Positions 12,457 through 24,919 of a stretch of DNA of 64,000 nt are shown in pieces. Source of the DNA: Cadophora sp. MPI-SDFR-AT-0126 (lineage: Eukaryota; Ascomycota; Leotiomycetes; Helotiales; Ploettnerulaceae); the NCBI GenBank assembly GCA_020747065.1, contig JAGMVK010000019.1:620001-684000 (forward strand), read 5' to 3'. The position numbers and the translations under genes were made by a program. Numbering within the stretch: the stretch's first letter is position 1; the number at the start of each line of letters is the position of its first letter. A model generated the notes under the pieces. That model was not told where the DNA came from, did no database searches, and was given only the letters and a program-made list of their open reading frames with translations.

Positions 12457-14711
12457 ATTGGGCGTAAATGGTTGGATGATAGTGTATATTAGAGTAACAT
12501 AGATTTGACTCATACATCGCTTGTCCTTCTACCTAAAGTGATTCGATTCGTGAAAATTAGAAGTTTCTTCTGCCTCTGTTTTACATCTGTTCATGCTGCC
12601 ATCAGCCCATTTCCCTCACCCTCACTCCACCACTGCTTGAAAGCATGAAGTCAACGATGCTGTGCGAAATCCTTTGCCAGCGATGACTCCTCAGAAGGTA
12701 TAAATGCGTACTCTCGTCTAGATCTTAATGGCCATGTAAGAAAGCTACTTTCTGGGAGCCTCCAACCACGAGTCTTGTTTTTCAACAGAGCAGCGAGAGG
12801 TATTCTCAATCCTCACTTCTTGTAAAAAAAATTTGCTCTTCCTTTCTATCTCTCTTTGTCTGACTTCTCATGGGGCTCGGGGCAATGAAAGAAGAGGGAG
12901 AGCTCTGCTGTCAAATGTTTAATAGCCGTCAATCACAGGTTACATTTCGGACACTGCTTGCCACCAGGAGCGGTATTCCTTACTTTCCATTCAATTCCCA
13001 GCTGACGGGTCTAAGTGGCAAGGACAAACCCAATTGATTCTTACAAAGCCTGCAATTTCACCAATCCAGCACATCGACGACTCCAGGTGCCTGCAGGTGC
13101 CATGGTTTGATGATGATTGATCGAAGTTGTTGGATCTTGTTCTGTTTCAGCAAGCCCTGGGCTGATATATCCCCTCTTGCATCAGCTGATAATCTAAGAA
13201 TTGATATAGCTACCAACATCAGAATTGCGAAATCGTATTCTGCGGTGTACTGAAATTCACGTCGATGTATCTTAGTGACACGCCGCTAAAGGCAGTAGAC
13301 TGGCTTTGAATGCCTATAAATTATTCCATCCAAGCTTCTGTCCACCTCTACACTAAATGAACACAGATATTCAATTTCACGCTGCAGAGGATTGAGGTGA
13401 CTGATACCAAATCCTGAGCAATATCGCACACCTCCGGAACCAATCCAGCTACTCGGCAAGTCCCTTCACTTCATCACGATCTGGAACCTAACTTGCGGTG
13501 CCGCTGTTCTACGTTGTATGCGTCATTGCGGCCAAGCTATTTTCTATTGTCAATTTCAGTACTCTTGCCAAACTCACTGACTTATCAGATGAAGATTGCC
13601 CGACTCACATGCATATCCGTCCAGGTGGTATCCACCACGAAACCGCTTCCCTGATTCTCCTGCTCTCAGGTCTACTTGCAAGACGTATCAGCTAAAACAT
13701 TTACCTATTATTCACTACTTAGCTACTGCGTGAACAGGTTTCAAGGGATCTATTCTAGCTAGCTCTCAGCAAAAAGCTGATATAACCGGGCAGAGATCCT
13801 TTGCAGCTCGTTTCACGTCAATGTAACGCCTTACAGCTACCGAATTATACATTGCTAGGAGAAAGGAAGTTTGTCCACCCCCCGCGCTTCTGTTTCCCCA
13901 ACTTTATCTTTGCATTTCTATTACAATCTTGCTTGATTTGTATTTTTTAGTTAGCGTAAGCAATGGCCATCTCCTTTCAGATATCACTTTCGGAATTGTC
14001 CTGTTGCCGTTCACGTGTCTGTTGTCATGTACTGTCGTGCAGTGAGTGTCCTCGGCGAACTTGTACAGGTATCTTAAGCTCCTCGCAGCTCATTTCCGGA
14101 AAGATTTTACCCAACTGATTTCGTACTATCGGTTTAAGAATATTACTACAAGAATGACAAGCATCTGCACGAAGGGACTCCCAATTTCCTGCATGACGAA
14201 TGTTGAGACATGCGAACATTCAGTGGCGTGCAGGGGGCTGGGTGAAGAGGGACGGGAGGGTTTCGAAACTTTCCCTACAGTTTTTATTTCAGAGAACAAA
14301 TTAATCACATCTACTGCAGATGGGACTGAGGCCTTAGTACTTCTGTCCATTCAGTTACTACAATTTCCGCAATAACACCCCGATTTTCCCTGTGACATAT
14401 TTCATTCTCGCAGCAAGAAACATAACGTCCCATCCCTGACCAAAACGGGAAAAACAGAAATGCAATCATGAGTGCCTCCTTGGAAGCCCATCCAGGAACC
14501 ACGCTCATTCGATAATTCCTGCCAAATCTCGCGATAAGGCAGCTTCGCAAACACGGTCCCAGTGAAATAAGCTCTCCATAATACCTTATCCCACCGTCTA
14601 TCCACCAGGCGATCTGATTTACGACAAGAAAGGTTCTTGATCGCGATGGCGAGAAAAGAATCGAAGTCGACATCGCCAGCACGTCACTCCTGGCTGCAGA
14701 CAGTTAACTTA
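12457..14711. other. Gene-poor intergenic region
   Basis: These 2.3 kb separate UGGT from the lineage-specific block. Only short, unconvincing open frames occur, such as a 65-codon one at 13498, and no repeats or RNA genes were recognised. The region marks the boundary between conserved and accessory sequence. Confidence 0.5.
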
Positions 14712-16628
14712 CTAGTAAGGAGAGTTGTATCCACTGGGAGTATCCGAGATAGCATTTTCCTTCTTCATCTTTTCCTTGAGAGACTTCGGAATCTTGGCAA
14801 CCTGACTCGCAAACTTCTCGGCCGGCGTTGGCGGGGGAGAAGTCTTTCTGCGCTTTGCTGGGGCATCTTGGCCTCCATCTTGGCGTCTCTTGCTTTGTTT
14901 GGTCGTCTTGCTTCCAGCGATTCTTTTATCACCTGCATCCTCATCAAGGATCTTTTCAGCAGAATCATCTGAGTCGTCGGATGAATCAGAAGCGTCATAA
15001 TCATCGACCTCAACGCCACGAGGCTTGTATTTGCCAGTCATACGTAACATCAAAGCAATGTCGCCATATCTCATCGCCTGGACCTTGACACTCTTTCCAG
15101 CTCTGTTGATGCCGCCGACACGATTCTCCTTGAGCTTCTTTGGGTACCTAAGCTTAGGCTTGTCTATAGAATTGTCTGGGTTCAGCTTGGTGCTCTGAGC
15201 TAGCGGTTCTCCCTTATATTGTGTGTGGTCCTTGAAGTGATCGAAGAGGATTTGCGCAATGTCGTCCCAATCCATTGTTCTCTGAGTCTTTCCGCTAGCA
15301 AGAGCAGCTTGAACGGCCTGCTTGAGGACATCCTTTTCAGCTTGAGTCCATACAGCTGGTTTGTTGCCAATTCTTCCATTGACTCGTCCCTTATGCTGCT
15401 CAAGCCACTTATTGAATGTTTGAATATCCACGGGGTCATTCCAATCCTGCAGTAGCAGGTCAGCAAGATGTTTTGTTTTCGCAACCTCACTGGACGATTC
15501 CAAAGGGTTGAAGAACTTACGATGGTGGCCCATGAAGGAAATTGACGAACATCCTTGATGGAGGGATCGTCCTTACACTGGCGAGTCAAGAAACACTTAT
15601 GTGGCTCAGGAGTACCGAGGACGGCCTTGTCGAGCAGTGATCCTGGCACAAATTCCCATGGACCTCCACGGGGAGGCTTATGAGTATGAGTTCCTTGGAC
15701 ATCTTGACGAAGATCGCTAGCAGTCGATATCTTGGGGAGTGACGGCTTGGTAGCGCTCTTGCCAAACAATGTTGGTGTTGAGCCATATGGTGATCTCAAT
15801 GGGGCTTCGGCGCGAAGTTCGAACTCAACAGCCTTGATATACTCTTCCGAGGATTGCATGGGATCTTCTAGCGCAGTGTTGATGATATCTGCAAGAGCTG
15901 GAATGTTATGGGCTGGAGTGGAAACTTTGAAAATGTATCGATAGATCTCGGCCACTCGATAGCCAGCTGCAACTGCTCTAGGGAACTTCTCCATGATTTC
16001 GACAAGTCCCTTGACCACATCGAATCTCTTATTGGCAACATCAAGGGTAGCCACTACAGTTACAACGGCAATTGCCTCGTCATCAGTAACAACAACTCGA
16101 CCGAGTATAGCCCTGGAAGGTACTTTGCGGATCGGCTGACCGTCGTCATCAGTGGCTCGTGGGAGAGCATTAATCCTGTGGAGGAGTGTTAGTTGACACA
16201 CGGTGTATCTGCGAAGACCGACTTGGGCACCGATCAACTTCAGATATCTCTCATTGAAATAAAGCGATACGCTTGGAACAAGAGTCCTACTCGAGCCTGC
16301 TTCGTCTCAAGCATGCCACAGTGAGGCTATTCCCACGTCCAAGTCTGTTGTGGAGGAGGTAAACTTACCATGGCATCAAAATTGTGCGACAAGTGTCACA
16401 AAACTCACCCATGACATGGGCCTCAGCTTCGGCACAGCTAGTATCAGTAATAATTGAGATGCGCTCAGCAGTCAAGGGCTTGATAATTGTCTTTGTGGCT
16501 GAGGCGGCAATAGAATCACGGGAGGTCGGAGAAACGATGATAGCATCCTCGGGTGTGCTCCAATATGAGTTGGTAGAGCCACTACTATAGGAGCTTGCGC
16601 TCATCTTCGAGCCCTTGCTGCGGTCCAT
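14712..16628 (-). CDS. Gene A: Myb/SANT-like family protein, largest member
   Basis: Function unknown. Three exons on the minus strand (16628-16369, 16175-15521, 15446-14712) give 549 residues. Residues 1-80 are Ser/Thr-rich and end in CAEAEAHVMGEFCDTC. A middle helical region follows, then WEFVPGSLLDKAVLGTPEP and the family domain: WTQAEKDVLK begins at W338 and the second tryptophan (MDWDDIAQIL) is W365. The tail has an acidic Asp/Ser run and a basic PAKRRKT stretch, suggesting a nuclear protein. Gene B, divergently placed, shares WEF-PG, DWNDP, the W-T-Q-x-E-K helix and the NRVG-I-R...Y-DI segment. Alternative start: an upstream exon (17085-16798) could join in frame at 16637 through a GTGAGC...TTAG intron, adding about 99 residues. 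The first intron (16368-16176) is long for this genome and may hide a small exon. Confidence 0.7.
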
Positions 16629-17690
16629 TGTGATTGCCTAACACAAGATTAGCTCATGTCATGCATAGTGTTAGGGACTATAAGAGATGCAGTGTGAAGG
16701 TTTTGACGAAGATGAGAAGTTGCCAATGGAGGTGGATGCAAGCGAAGCAGAATATAGTAAGTGATCGCGGTAAGGCTTTTAAGTAGCATGAGCTCACCCT
16801 CAAGAGAATTGGGAAACTTGACAGTATGACCTCTACTTGGGAATGTGTCGCGTGGAAGATGAACGCCGAGATGCCACCCTTTTCTCGAAGTTCCTTGCAA
16901 ATATGTGTCGCGGTTGCGTAAAGGGTTTGAGACTCTGGAGAACCTTGTGAAAATTTTGAGAGGTTGAGAAATATAGGGAGGGCTCGAACTTGTTGTTTTG
17001 AAAGAAGAGAGAGAACAGGGTGATAGGGACACGCGTATGTGCTAGAATAATCCCGAGCAGCGCGAAGCGAATGCAAATCAGTCACAGTCGAGTCGACTTA
17101 ACTGCTTCTTTCCAGTGGCAAGTCCCGCATCGACAAATCTAGTTCCAAACAGGCAATGACCTAAATTGCGGTGGTGCAAATAGCCGCCTATGAGGCAACG
17201 AGACTTACCAGATACGCGAGATATGGCCAACACCATTAACCTGCGGGTGAAGAGCCTCGAGGTGAATAGGACTTGTTTGCTTAGACAGATTAATCCTTCT
17301 CAATGTCGTCACGAAGGGTTGACTGCTACAAGTCTTCATTCAATTTCTCCTTATCGATGCCTATCTCGAAGGACAGACCCCTTGTCTCTCTTTCAGCACC
17401 TGCGCGGGTAATGGAGATGGTAACTTTAACATGCTATACCCCTCTTTTACTAGTATGAAGTAAATTACAGGTCAAAAGTTTCTTTATATCGTTGAACCAC
17501 TCATCAAATAGATCCTATTTCCTTTGTTAGATGTAATACGAGTTGTTTACTTTGCTTCAGAAATTGTAAACATTAGTGTGGAGAATTCTCGCTAAACGCC
17601 CCACTTCGCCCTCCCTCGAGACGCGCCACAAACTCCAAATTTCGAAAGCTAAACAATCGTGTTTATAATACTACAAATACTTACAGCATC
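16629..17690. promoter_or_regulatory. Divergent promoter region between genes A and B
   Basis: A head-to-head intergenic stretch of 1.06 kb. On the minus strand 17085-16678 has a 135-codon open frame that might be an upstream exon of gene A (see that entry). Otherwise I see no gene. Confidence 0.45.
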
Positions 17691-19014
17691 ATGACGGACA
17701 ACAACATGGACTCTGAGGATCTTGAAAAGACGAAGGAGTACCCACTGTACCAAATCAGCAGCAGGCCATATCCCCTCGCGTTGGAACCTATCAATGTTGA
17801 CCCACCATCTGACTGTGATACGGAGATGGAAGATGAACGCATGCCCGAGATTCGAAGCGTAGTACTACATCCGAATTTAGAAGAGCAGCATAGCAAGTTG
17901 AAGTTCAACAAATCGGCAGAGAAAGAGAATGAAGAGTACAAGTGGGAGTTTCTTCCAGGAACCGACCTTTCTCCTGCTTGTCTCGGAGAGCCCGATCCAT
18001 CCAAATTCTTCCTCTGTCTCCAGCTTGTCTCCATGCCAGAAATCAAGGAACTGTGCCAGTACGGTCAATGGCAAAATTTCGACTGGTAAGTCTATCTGAC
18101 ATTACCTCCAGCCGCCAACGCCATCCAAGAGGCGTGCAGTAAGTTTGGAAATGCTGACTTGTTACAGGAACGATCCAAAATCCATCGTCAACTTGAATAT
18201 GTTTCGCGTAAGATAAGGGTTTGAATATACTACTGATTACCCCAGTTCTGACTGATCCTAGGGCCGTACTCGACATCGCACTGCTGGCAGGATTGCTGAT
18301 CCTGATCTACCCTGGACCCAGATGGAGAAAACTGCACTCAAGAGCTTGATCGAGCGCGAATTGAAGGGTGAAAAGACCCAGACAACAATTGATTGTGATG
18401 TCATCGCCGCAGGTCTGATGTCTCACTTCAAGAGCATCATCCAACCAGCGGGAGTGGTTAGTTTCTTCTGTTCTGTGCTTTCTGATATTCCGGGATCCTT
18501 GAGCTCTAGGATCGCCTTGAATCTCCTGTTCCAAATTCAGGACCTTATGATGCTAATTACGAGAATAGCCGATGGCCCAGAATAGCACCTTGGCGAAGGA
18601 CGGGTCTGAGAAACTTAATCCCATATATGCGACGATCCTCGTTAAAAATCGTGTTGGCTCGATTGCACGCAGCGCTGCTGAAGTTAAGCAACAGGCCACC
18701 AAATATGCTGACAGTATGTTTCCCTCAAACTCCAACATTCTTTATATCTCTGTGCCGGGATTGGACTTAGTTTCAGTACTTGGACAGACCATAATTGTCG
18801 TGAAAATGCCAACTCCCTCTTCTTTTTAGTCAAGTTTCTGCCCCAGCAATCTACATTCGAGAATAAGCACTGCGAAACCAGCAAGGACGATAGAACGATC
18901 AAAGAAGTTCCAGACCAGTCGGAAACAAGAAAGGAGACAACGAAGAGCACTACTGAAATGCTCTCATCTGAGCCACTTGTTCTATTGCCTCCCCTGTTCT
19001 CGAAGAACACATAA
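17691..19014 (+). CDS. Gene B: Myb/SANT-like family protein, paralogue of A
   Basis: Function unknown. Five exons (17691-18085, 18168-18207, 18262-18456, 18569-18713, 18830-19014) with GT-AG introns give 319 residues. WEFLPGTDLSPACLGEPDPS corresponds to gene A's WEFVPGSLLDKAVLGTPEP, and NFDWNDPK matches A's TIDWNDPV across the same splice position. The family helix WTQMEKTALKSLI starts at W163. The second conserved tryptophan is replaced by cysteine (TTIDCDVIAAG, C190). HFKSIIQ and NRVGSIARSAAEV match gene A further on. Unlike its relatives, B lacks a long acidic tail and a clear basic nuclear signal; it ends LVLLPPLFSKNT. It may be a degenerating or re-specialised copy. Confidence 0.7.
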
Positions 19015-19993
19015 TTGGGTTTATTATTGCGGCCCGGTGGTGTCATTATACCCATGGAAAGTGTAGGATATTTGTGTGTTCTTATCTGCGTTAAGCAACA
19101 ACAGAGATGTATTGGTCAGGATGAACAGAACTGGGACTCAAGCAAGAGGAGTTATGCTACATTGTACATAGAGATAAAAGAAGGAAGTCTGTCTATACCA
19201 AGAAGTTTCGACAGTCCTTTTACACGCTGAGCGGAAAGAAAAATCACTACAAAGTCCAAGTTCAGAGGAAATAGACATCCAGAGTGATAAAGCCTGTTAA
19301 CGTGCCACATCGCTGGCGACATCAAGAAAGCAAGCGTTAAGGCAAAGAGTCGGTCAGAATATTGGACAGGGAACACGACAACACTAGACAGAAGCAATCG
19401 AAGTTACGCATCAAAGAGAGCAGCCGCTGCACAGATGTTGAAGAGTTTGTTTACATCCAGCAGACACGCACCAGACGAAGTAGCTAAATGAACGGAGGAC
19501 AGGGCAAGGCAAGAAGGTATCAGAAAATAATCACTAAGGCTGACTGATACCACCCACTAGAGCTATAGAGAAGTGGACAGCTGGTGCATTATTGCTGTAT
19601 TTAGGTAGTTAGGTCGCAGATCACGGGACTCGTCCCGCTTAGCTTCGAGTTCCCGAGTTGACTTTCCACTAGGCTTCCTTGACCAATTCAATCGTGACGC
19701 GCTCGCGGCTCTCAATCGATTCTGACCTCAACTTCGACTTTGTCTTCGATTTGGCATCTTCGATAGCATTGCGTTGCAATTACGCTACCGGATATTTCTC
19801 CCAGCAGAGATCTGTAAGTCAAAGTCATCCTTCGCTCAATAACACCTATGTTAGATCCCAATCTTTGTTGATTTGTACCAATGCCTCAGCATATGCTTCC
19901 AATATCCTATCAAATTGCTTCTATCACCGATCTAAACTATAGTTCATTGCTAACTCTACATGCAGACTTTGTTACCCAGCAGCACGCAACAAA
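19015..19993. other. Intergenic, promoter side of gene C
   Basis: About 980 bases. There is an unsupported 87-codon frame at 19679, and possibly a leader intron ending at a TGCAG near 19965. No gene called. Confidence 0.4.
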
Positions 19994-21075
19994 ATGGCTT
20001 TAACTAATAACAATTCCGCAGAAAAGAATGGGGAGGACAAGAAACATGAGACTATACCTGCTGTCAAAAATGAAAGCCAGGAGAAAAGTGACTCATCAGG
20101 TGTCGGTAGGCTCAACCCATTGTCAACATCGCTATCTGAGTATCTGACTTTCGACTAGGTTCCACAAGCTCTGATGGATCGGCCATCTTTGTTGATGTTC
20201 CAGGTGCTTTTGACGCTCTGGGACATGCTCAAGCCTCATCTACTACTGCTTCGATCAATAATGCTTCCACTCCTAGGACCACCCTAAAAAGAAAGCGCCC
20301 TGCCAAAACAAATCCTCCATCCGCCCTCAAGGGCGTACGCGCGGCAGATAATCCCAAGCACAACTTAACGAACTTGGCCGAAGTTGGCAGACCTGATGAT
20401 TCAAAAATGCGGTTCAAGCTCAAGTTGGTTGAAGGAGGATATACAAAGACGTTCAGGTTCGAGGGTCGCAAGCATCCGGAATGGGAAAACAAGGAGTGGG
20501 TCGATGGGCTCAACAAATGGCGCATTAAACTTCTGAAGAGATACTTCACGACAGAAGATGCGGCACTCAACAAGAACAAGAGTAGCCCTCGAGTACGCTG
20601 GTCATACGCAGAGTTGGAGTACCTGCGCATGCAGATCAGAAAGAGAGTTCGGTCTACTGGAACCACTCTTAGTGGCAAAGACTGGAACAAGCTCACAGAA
20701 CAGCACAACGAGCGGTTTCTCGGTAAGACGGTCAGAGTTGGTGAGAAGCTAGCAAGTGGTAAGATTGCGGTGACTGAACAAGTTATTGAAGCGCGAAGCC
20801 AAGCTGCCATCACGGCCCTGTTCGCAAAATACGAGGACCTGAGACATATCGTGGAGGACGAGGTGAAGGTTTTTGGCGCCCAGGTGTCAGATGACACTGC
20901 AACAAGCTACAATTCTTCTAGTGACTTGAGCACCTCTGACGTTTCTGACGACTCTGATGGGGACGAAAATGGAGCCATGGACTACAATTGGGAGGACATT
21001 TCCGATGATGAGGACGAAGGTCGACGACCTGTAGGACAGCCTTCAGGGGGCACCTTTGTTGAGGCATCTTCATGA
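19994..21075 (+). CDS. Gene C: Myb/SANT-like family protein
   Basis: Function unknown. Two exons, 19994-20105 and 20159-21075, give 342 residues. The donor is either GTAGGC at 20106 or GTGTCG at 20100; both keep frame. The first 110 residues are polar, with a basic LKRKRPAKT nuclear-signal-like stretch. The core has LNKWRIKLLKRYF (WR at about 158-159), then W185 in RWSYAELEYLRMQIRKRV and W213 in GKDWNKLTEQHNERF, followed by GKTVRVGEKL. The C-terminal 70 residues are acidic and Ser-rich. The closest relative is gene D immediately downstream on the same strand, with the same 28-residue spacing between tryptophans and the same N-x-RF-x-G step. The pattern suits a helix-turn-helix DNA- or histone-tail-binding fold, by inference only. 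Confidence 0.72.
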
Positions 21076-22578
21076 ATGAAAATGTACAATGTACAAGGAT
21101 ATTAGCCCTCTTTCTGATTTTCTGGATAGCAGTTCTAACAAAACATTTCTATGCTCTCAAATTGCATGATTTCCGTGACACTCCGGAAGAATGAGCTTTA
21201 CATAACCTCATAGGGTATTTTCAGAGAAGTCCTGAGCACTGATATTGATGAACAGGTGCGAGTGACTAGTTTTTCTTTTTGCGAAGTCAGTCATTCCCAC
21301 CTTTGTTCCTTCAGCACGATTCGACACCTTAACCGGAAAATCCCTCTGTTCTCATGACAACGTTTACATCCAATTGTTCTCCTCCACGAATCTCAAGACG
21401 ACAAACCATTCAAGCTTTGAATGAGAAAACCTGCCCAAGGTTGAGGCTTGAAAAACAACAGACCACCCTCGTGGTATCTAAGAACAGGACTTAGCTCCTT
21501 CTGGGCGAAGCTGGGCGGAGTCTTCGCACTGATATTACTGCAGGAGTTGACCTAAATGAATTGGACCACTTACAGAACTTCTACGGTCAGGCATTTTGAC
21601 TCTAATACACTTGTACAGCAAAACCGTGTTACTACTGCTGGATTGACTCTATTGGCTTTTTCTGGGTAACTCTCAAGTTCACCAGAATCACGAATACTTT
21701 TGCTATCTGACTATATTTCTCAGTTTTACCTAGTTCTAAAACGACATCTGCATTAAAATAATTTTATAACCAGATCTTTTCGACATCTATGTAAGTATTC
21801 TTTCCATCAATCGAAATCTGCAGTGAATCAATCTCATCATCCGTCACTCCATCAGCAAAACACTGATGTCGAATGAATCTAATCTTGCTTCCATCAACAG
21901 TTTGTCTGGGTAAGTTTCCTCTGCTTGCTGTGACTACATTATCCTGGCTAAGCAAACATTTTGATAGCAATTATGTTTAGAAGTAGCGTTTTGCCGCTTT
22001 AATTATACGCAATTTGAACGTTTATTAATCTACAATTCATAATCTGTAGAGAAATTTGAACATAGGAAAACTGAAAGACATAAAAAGCGCCTCTCCCCTT
22101 AGAGATATGAATTCTATTCATGTCCTTCTTGACGTGAATTTTCCTAGTTACGTTTATATATAACGAATAGGCTATTATTATCATTTAACAGACAGTGGTT
22201 AAGATTCGTTGTCTCAAATTCGAAGGTCCTAGCGAGTTAATCAAAGTTTCACCAGCTTTAGGAGTCAGACCGATGAATTGTCTCGGCTATTCATTCGAGT
22301 ATTCTCTCATTTCCTACCTCGAATTAGCGTACCAGTAGTCTTAAAGATCTATAAAGTCTGCCTCTTTTGCTTCCCATTATCCTCTTGCTTCGACAGACAG
22401 CAACAAACAAGTCTCTCATCGTCCTGGTCCTTCGACAAGTAACGACACTTCTACACTTGCACTACGCCTTCGATCTTTCTCTTCAGTCGCCACTCTCTCA
22501 ACAGCTTTCCAAGCTGAAAGATTAGCCTGTTACCCGTCCTCTCTCTCAAAAACTCTTTGATTCTCGCTTCTATTCAAC
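21076..22578. other. AT-rich intergenic region between genes C and D
   Basis: 1.5 kb, noticeably AT-rich around 21.7-22.2 kb, with no convincing open frame. The last 200 bases are pyrimidine-rich, like a fungal promoter and leader for gene D. Confidence 0.45.
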
Positions 22579-23641
22579 ATGTCGACTCCATCCAAGCACA
22601 ACGACACCCGCGAGGAATCAGTCTCCAGTGGCTCATCCAGTGAACAAGAGATCGCTGAGGGTACGGGCAGCCAAGGAGACAACCCGCAACCTGCAGCTCC
22701 CTTTGAACGCGACCCCGACGGTGTTTACTTGAGCCCAGACGAGGTTCAACTGGCTGGACCAAACGCACGTCGTGTTGCAAAGGTAAGTCTTTTCGTAACT
22801 CTACTCGCCGACTTCACATACTGACATCTGGCTAGGACACAGGCAAGCACAAGCCTGTCACAAAGAAAGGCACCATGTTTCACTGGGATGCAAATGAGCA
22901 TATCTCCAAGGATCCACCAACCCTAGGAGTCAAGTCTCGTTCAGCAACCGAGCTGACTCTCATCGATGAGAGCGGCAACCCGGCCACGTTCATCTACCCG
23001 CCCCGCCATAATTTGAACTTCGCCAATCAAAGAGAGATGGATGAGTTGCAGAAGTGGCGTCTCCAGGTGATCAAGCGCAAGCTTGATCAGAATGATGACG
23101 GTCAAAGCAGAAAGACGGTCTTCAGACAACATGTAAGTACTTCTTGTTTATTCCTCCCTTCCATACACATATCTGGCTTCTCCCCCTTCCATAAAGAGCT
23201 AGTACTGACTCCCCACTACTTTAGTGGACCGACCAAGAGAAGGATTTCTTGAAACACTTGGTCTTAAGAAACATCAACGCCAACAAGCGACCTCTCAACA
23301 AGGAAGACTGGGCAGCTCTCACCAAGGAGTTCAACGCCCGCTTCAAGGGTTGGACGATCAAGATTGGCGAGGCTACTCCTGCTCATGAGAAGGGGAAGGG
23401 TGCCTGGACAGAGCCGAGCTTGGTCAAGAAGCCACATGTCATGGTGGATCGGAACCCATCGGCCGTCAAGGGCCAGGCTTTCAAGTACCCTGACTTGAGA
23501 GAGGCTATGGATCGGGCGCTGGCATCGTTCGGTCAGGGTTCCAGTCCTCATGGCTCTGACAATGGCACGGATGACGGAGAAGATGACGAGGACAACACGA
23601 ATGTTGACGATGGAGACGATGATGCAGCCTTCTATGAGTAG
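22579..23641 (+). CDS. Gene D: Myb/SANT-like family protein
   Basis: Function unknown. Three exons, 22579-22782, 22836-23132 and 23225-23641, have canonical splice sites and give 305 residues. The N-terminus is Ser/Glu-rich. LQKWRLQVIKRKLDQ is the family's WR-basic helix. The third exon opens exactly on the domain: W168 in WTDQEKDFLKHLVL, then W196 in KEDWAALTKEFNARFKGW, 28 residues later, followed by IKIGEATP. FKYPDLREAMD corresponds to gene C's AKYEDLRHIV. The C-terminus is a run of Asp/Glu (DDGEDDEDNTNVDDGDDD). It lies tandem with gene C. Clean splicing and full motifs suggest an intact gene. Confidence 0.75.
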
Positions 23642-24919
23642 ATAGTAGCCTATGCCCCTTCATATGAGTCCCCGTCCCCTCAATTTTGGAGTTTGGAGTC
23701 AGCTTCTGGGAGTGTTTCTAATGCAGAAAGCTAGACCCTTCAATAATAAAAGGATTAGAATCTGAGATAAACGTGGCATTCCAATCATGCATTTTCATCT
23801 TACCAATAACTTCCCTCATGCTTTCCATGATCTTAACACAAGCCTCATTCATGACTTTTCCATCTGTCATAATAAGAAAGGTAATCTATTCTTAGATTCC
23901 GATCCTCTTCGGAATTTAATATATGTCCTTCGCTTGATTTTCTTTCGGCGAACGTCAACATCTTGATCTTGGATTCCTCACTGTAGAAGACAAATAAAGT
24001 CAACCCCAACCGCCCAGGGATGCGGGCAAATAATCTTCACGTACAGGCTGCCTGGACGCATGCTTGCACCAGAAACATCAAAGCCAGCTTTGTGGTAGTA
24101 TTGATGGCCGTTGTAGTTTCGATCAACTCTATGGAAAAAGAGCAGAAGATACTATCGAGTCCCGAGACGCTGGTGGATAGGCATTGTGCGACCTGCTGAT
24201 TGTGGTTTTAGTATACTTGTTTCTAGAGTTGTGCTTTTGGGTTTAAGAAAATTGTAGTGGGCTTTGATGGGAACAGATGCCCCAGAGTGGCCCTAGAGGG
24301 CCAGAGCCCCCCCAATACTACTACAAATCATGGGTCCTACGATTGGATGGCGAAATAATGTTTAAAGATGTGCAGGACTGTACAGTACTTGACGACGGTA
24401 CACTTATGTGTCGCTAAATGCTGGCCATCATAATCCCGTGACGATCTCCGAGAGCTCAAGCTACCACGAGGCATCACATCATAGCTAGGCACTGCAGTCA
24501 ACGAGTCTATGGAAATCAAACTCAATTGTCGTGTATCTTTAGCGCTTCGATTAAGAATAAAACTTTGACCGGAACACAATCGTCGTTTCTATTCCACACC
24601 ACCCTCTCAATACTGCACAATGAGTTACTCTTTCCTCCAAACCTTCAACGCTTCGTCAAACGGCTTTCCCCTTGTGTACAGTTCAAATGTGTGGATCGCC
24701 GAGCTTCATAGGTAGAGAATACAGAACAGTGTTGTGGCCGGCAATTCGGTAAACAATCTGTCTAAAATGATCGAGTCAGCACGGTTTCAATGTCAAATCA
24801 TTCGTCGCTTACAAGGGACCTGTCCCGACTTCCGCCTCAGGGTTTTCAATGCCACCTTTCTTCTTCGGAAGTCCTTTGGAATCGTTACTCTCTCGGATAC
24901 ACTCATGGGCCTACGGATT
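23642..24919. other. Convergent intergenic region between genes D and E
   Basis: 1.28 kb holding the 3' regions of gene D (plus) and gene E (minus). I see only short open frames without codon-like structure, and no gene. Confidence 0.45.

Noticed and set aside
13498..13695. 65-codon plus-strand frame in the 12.5-14.7 kb gap
   Set aside because: Short, no recognisable domain and no supporting neighbouring exons.
20229..20897. 222-codon minus-strand open frame across gene C
   Set aside because: It is the antisense of a gene whose plus-strand frame has the family motifs; composition is Ser/Leu-rich, as in typical shadows.
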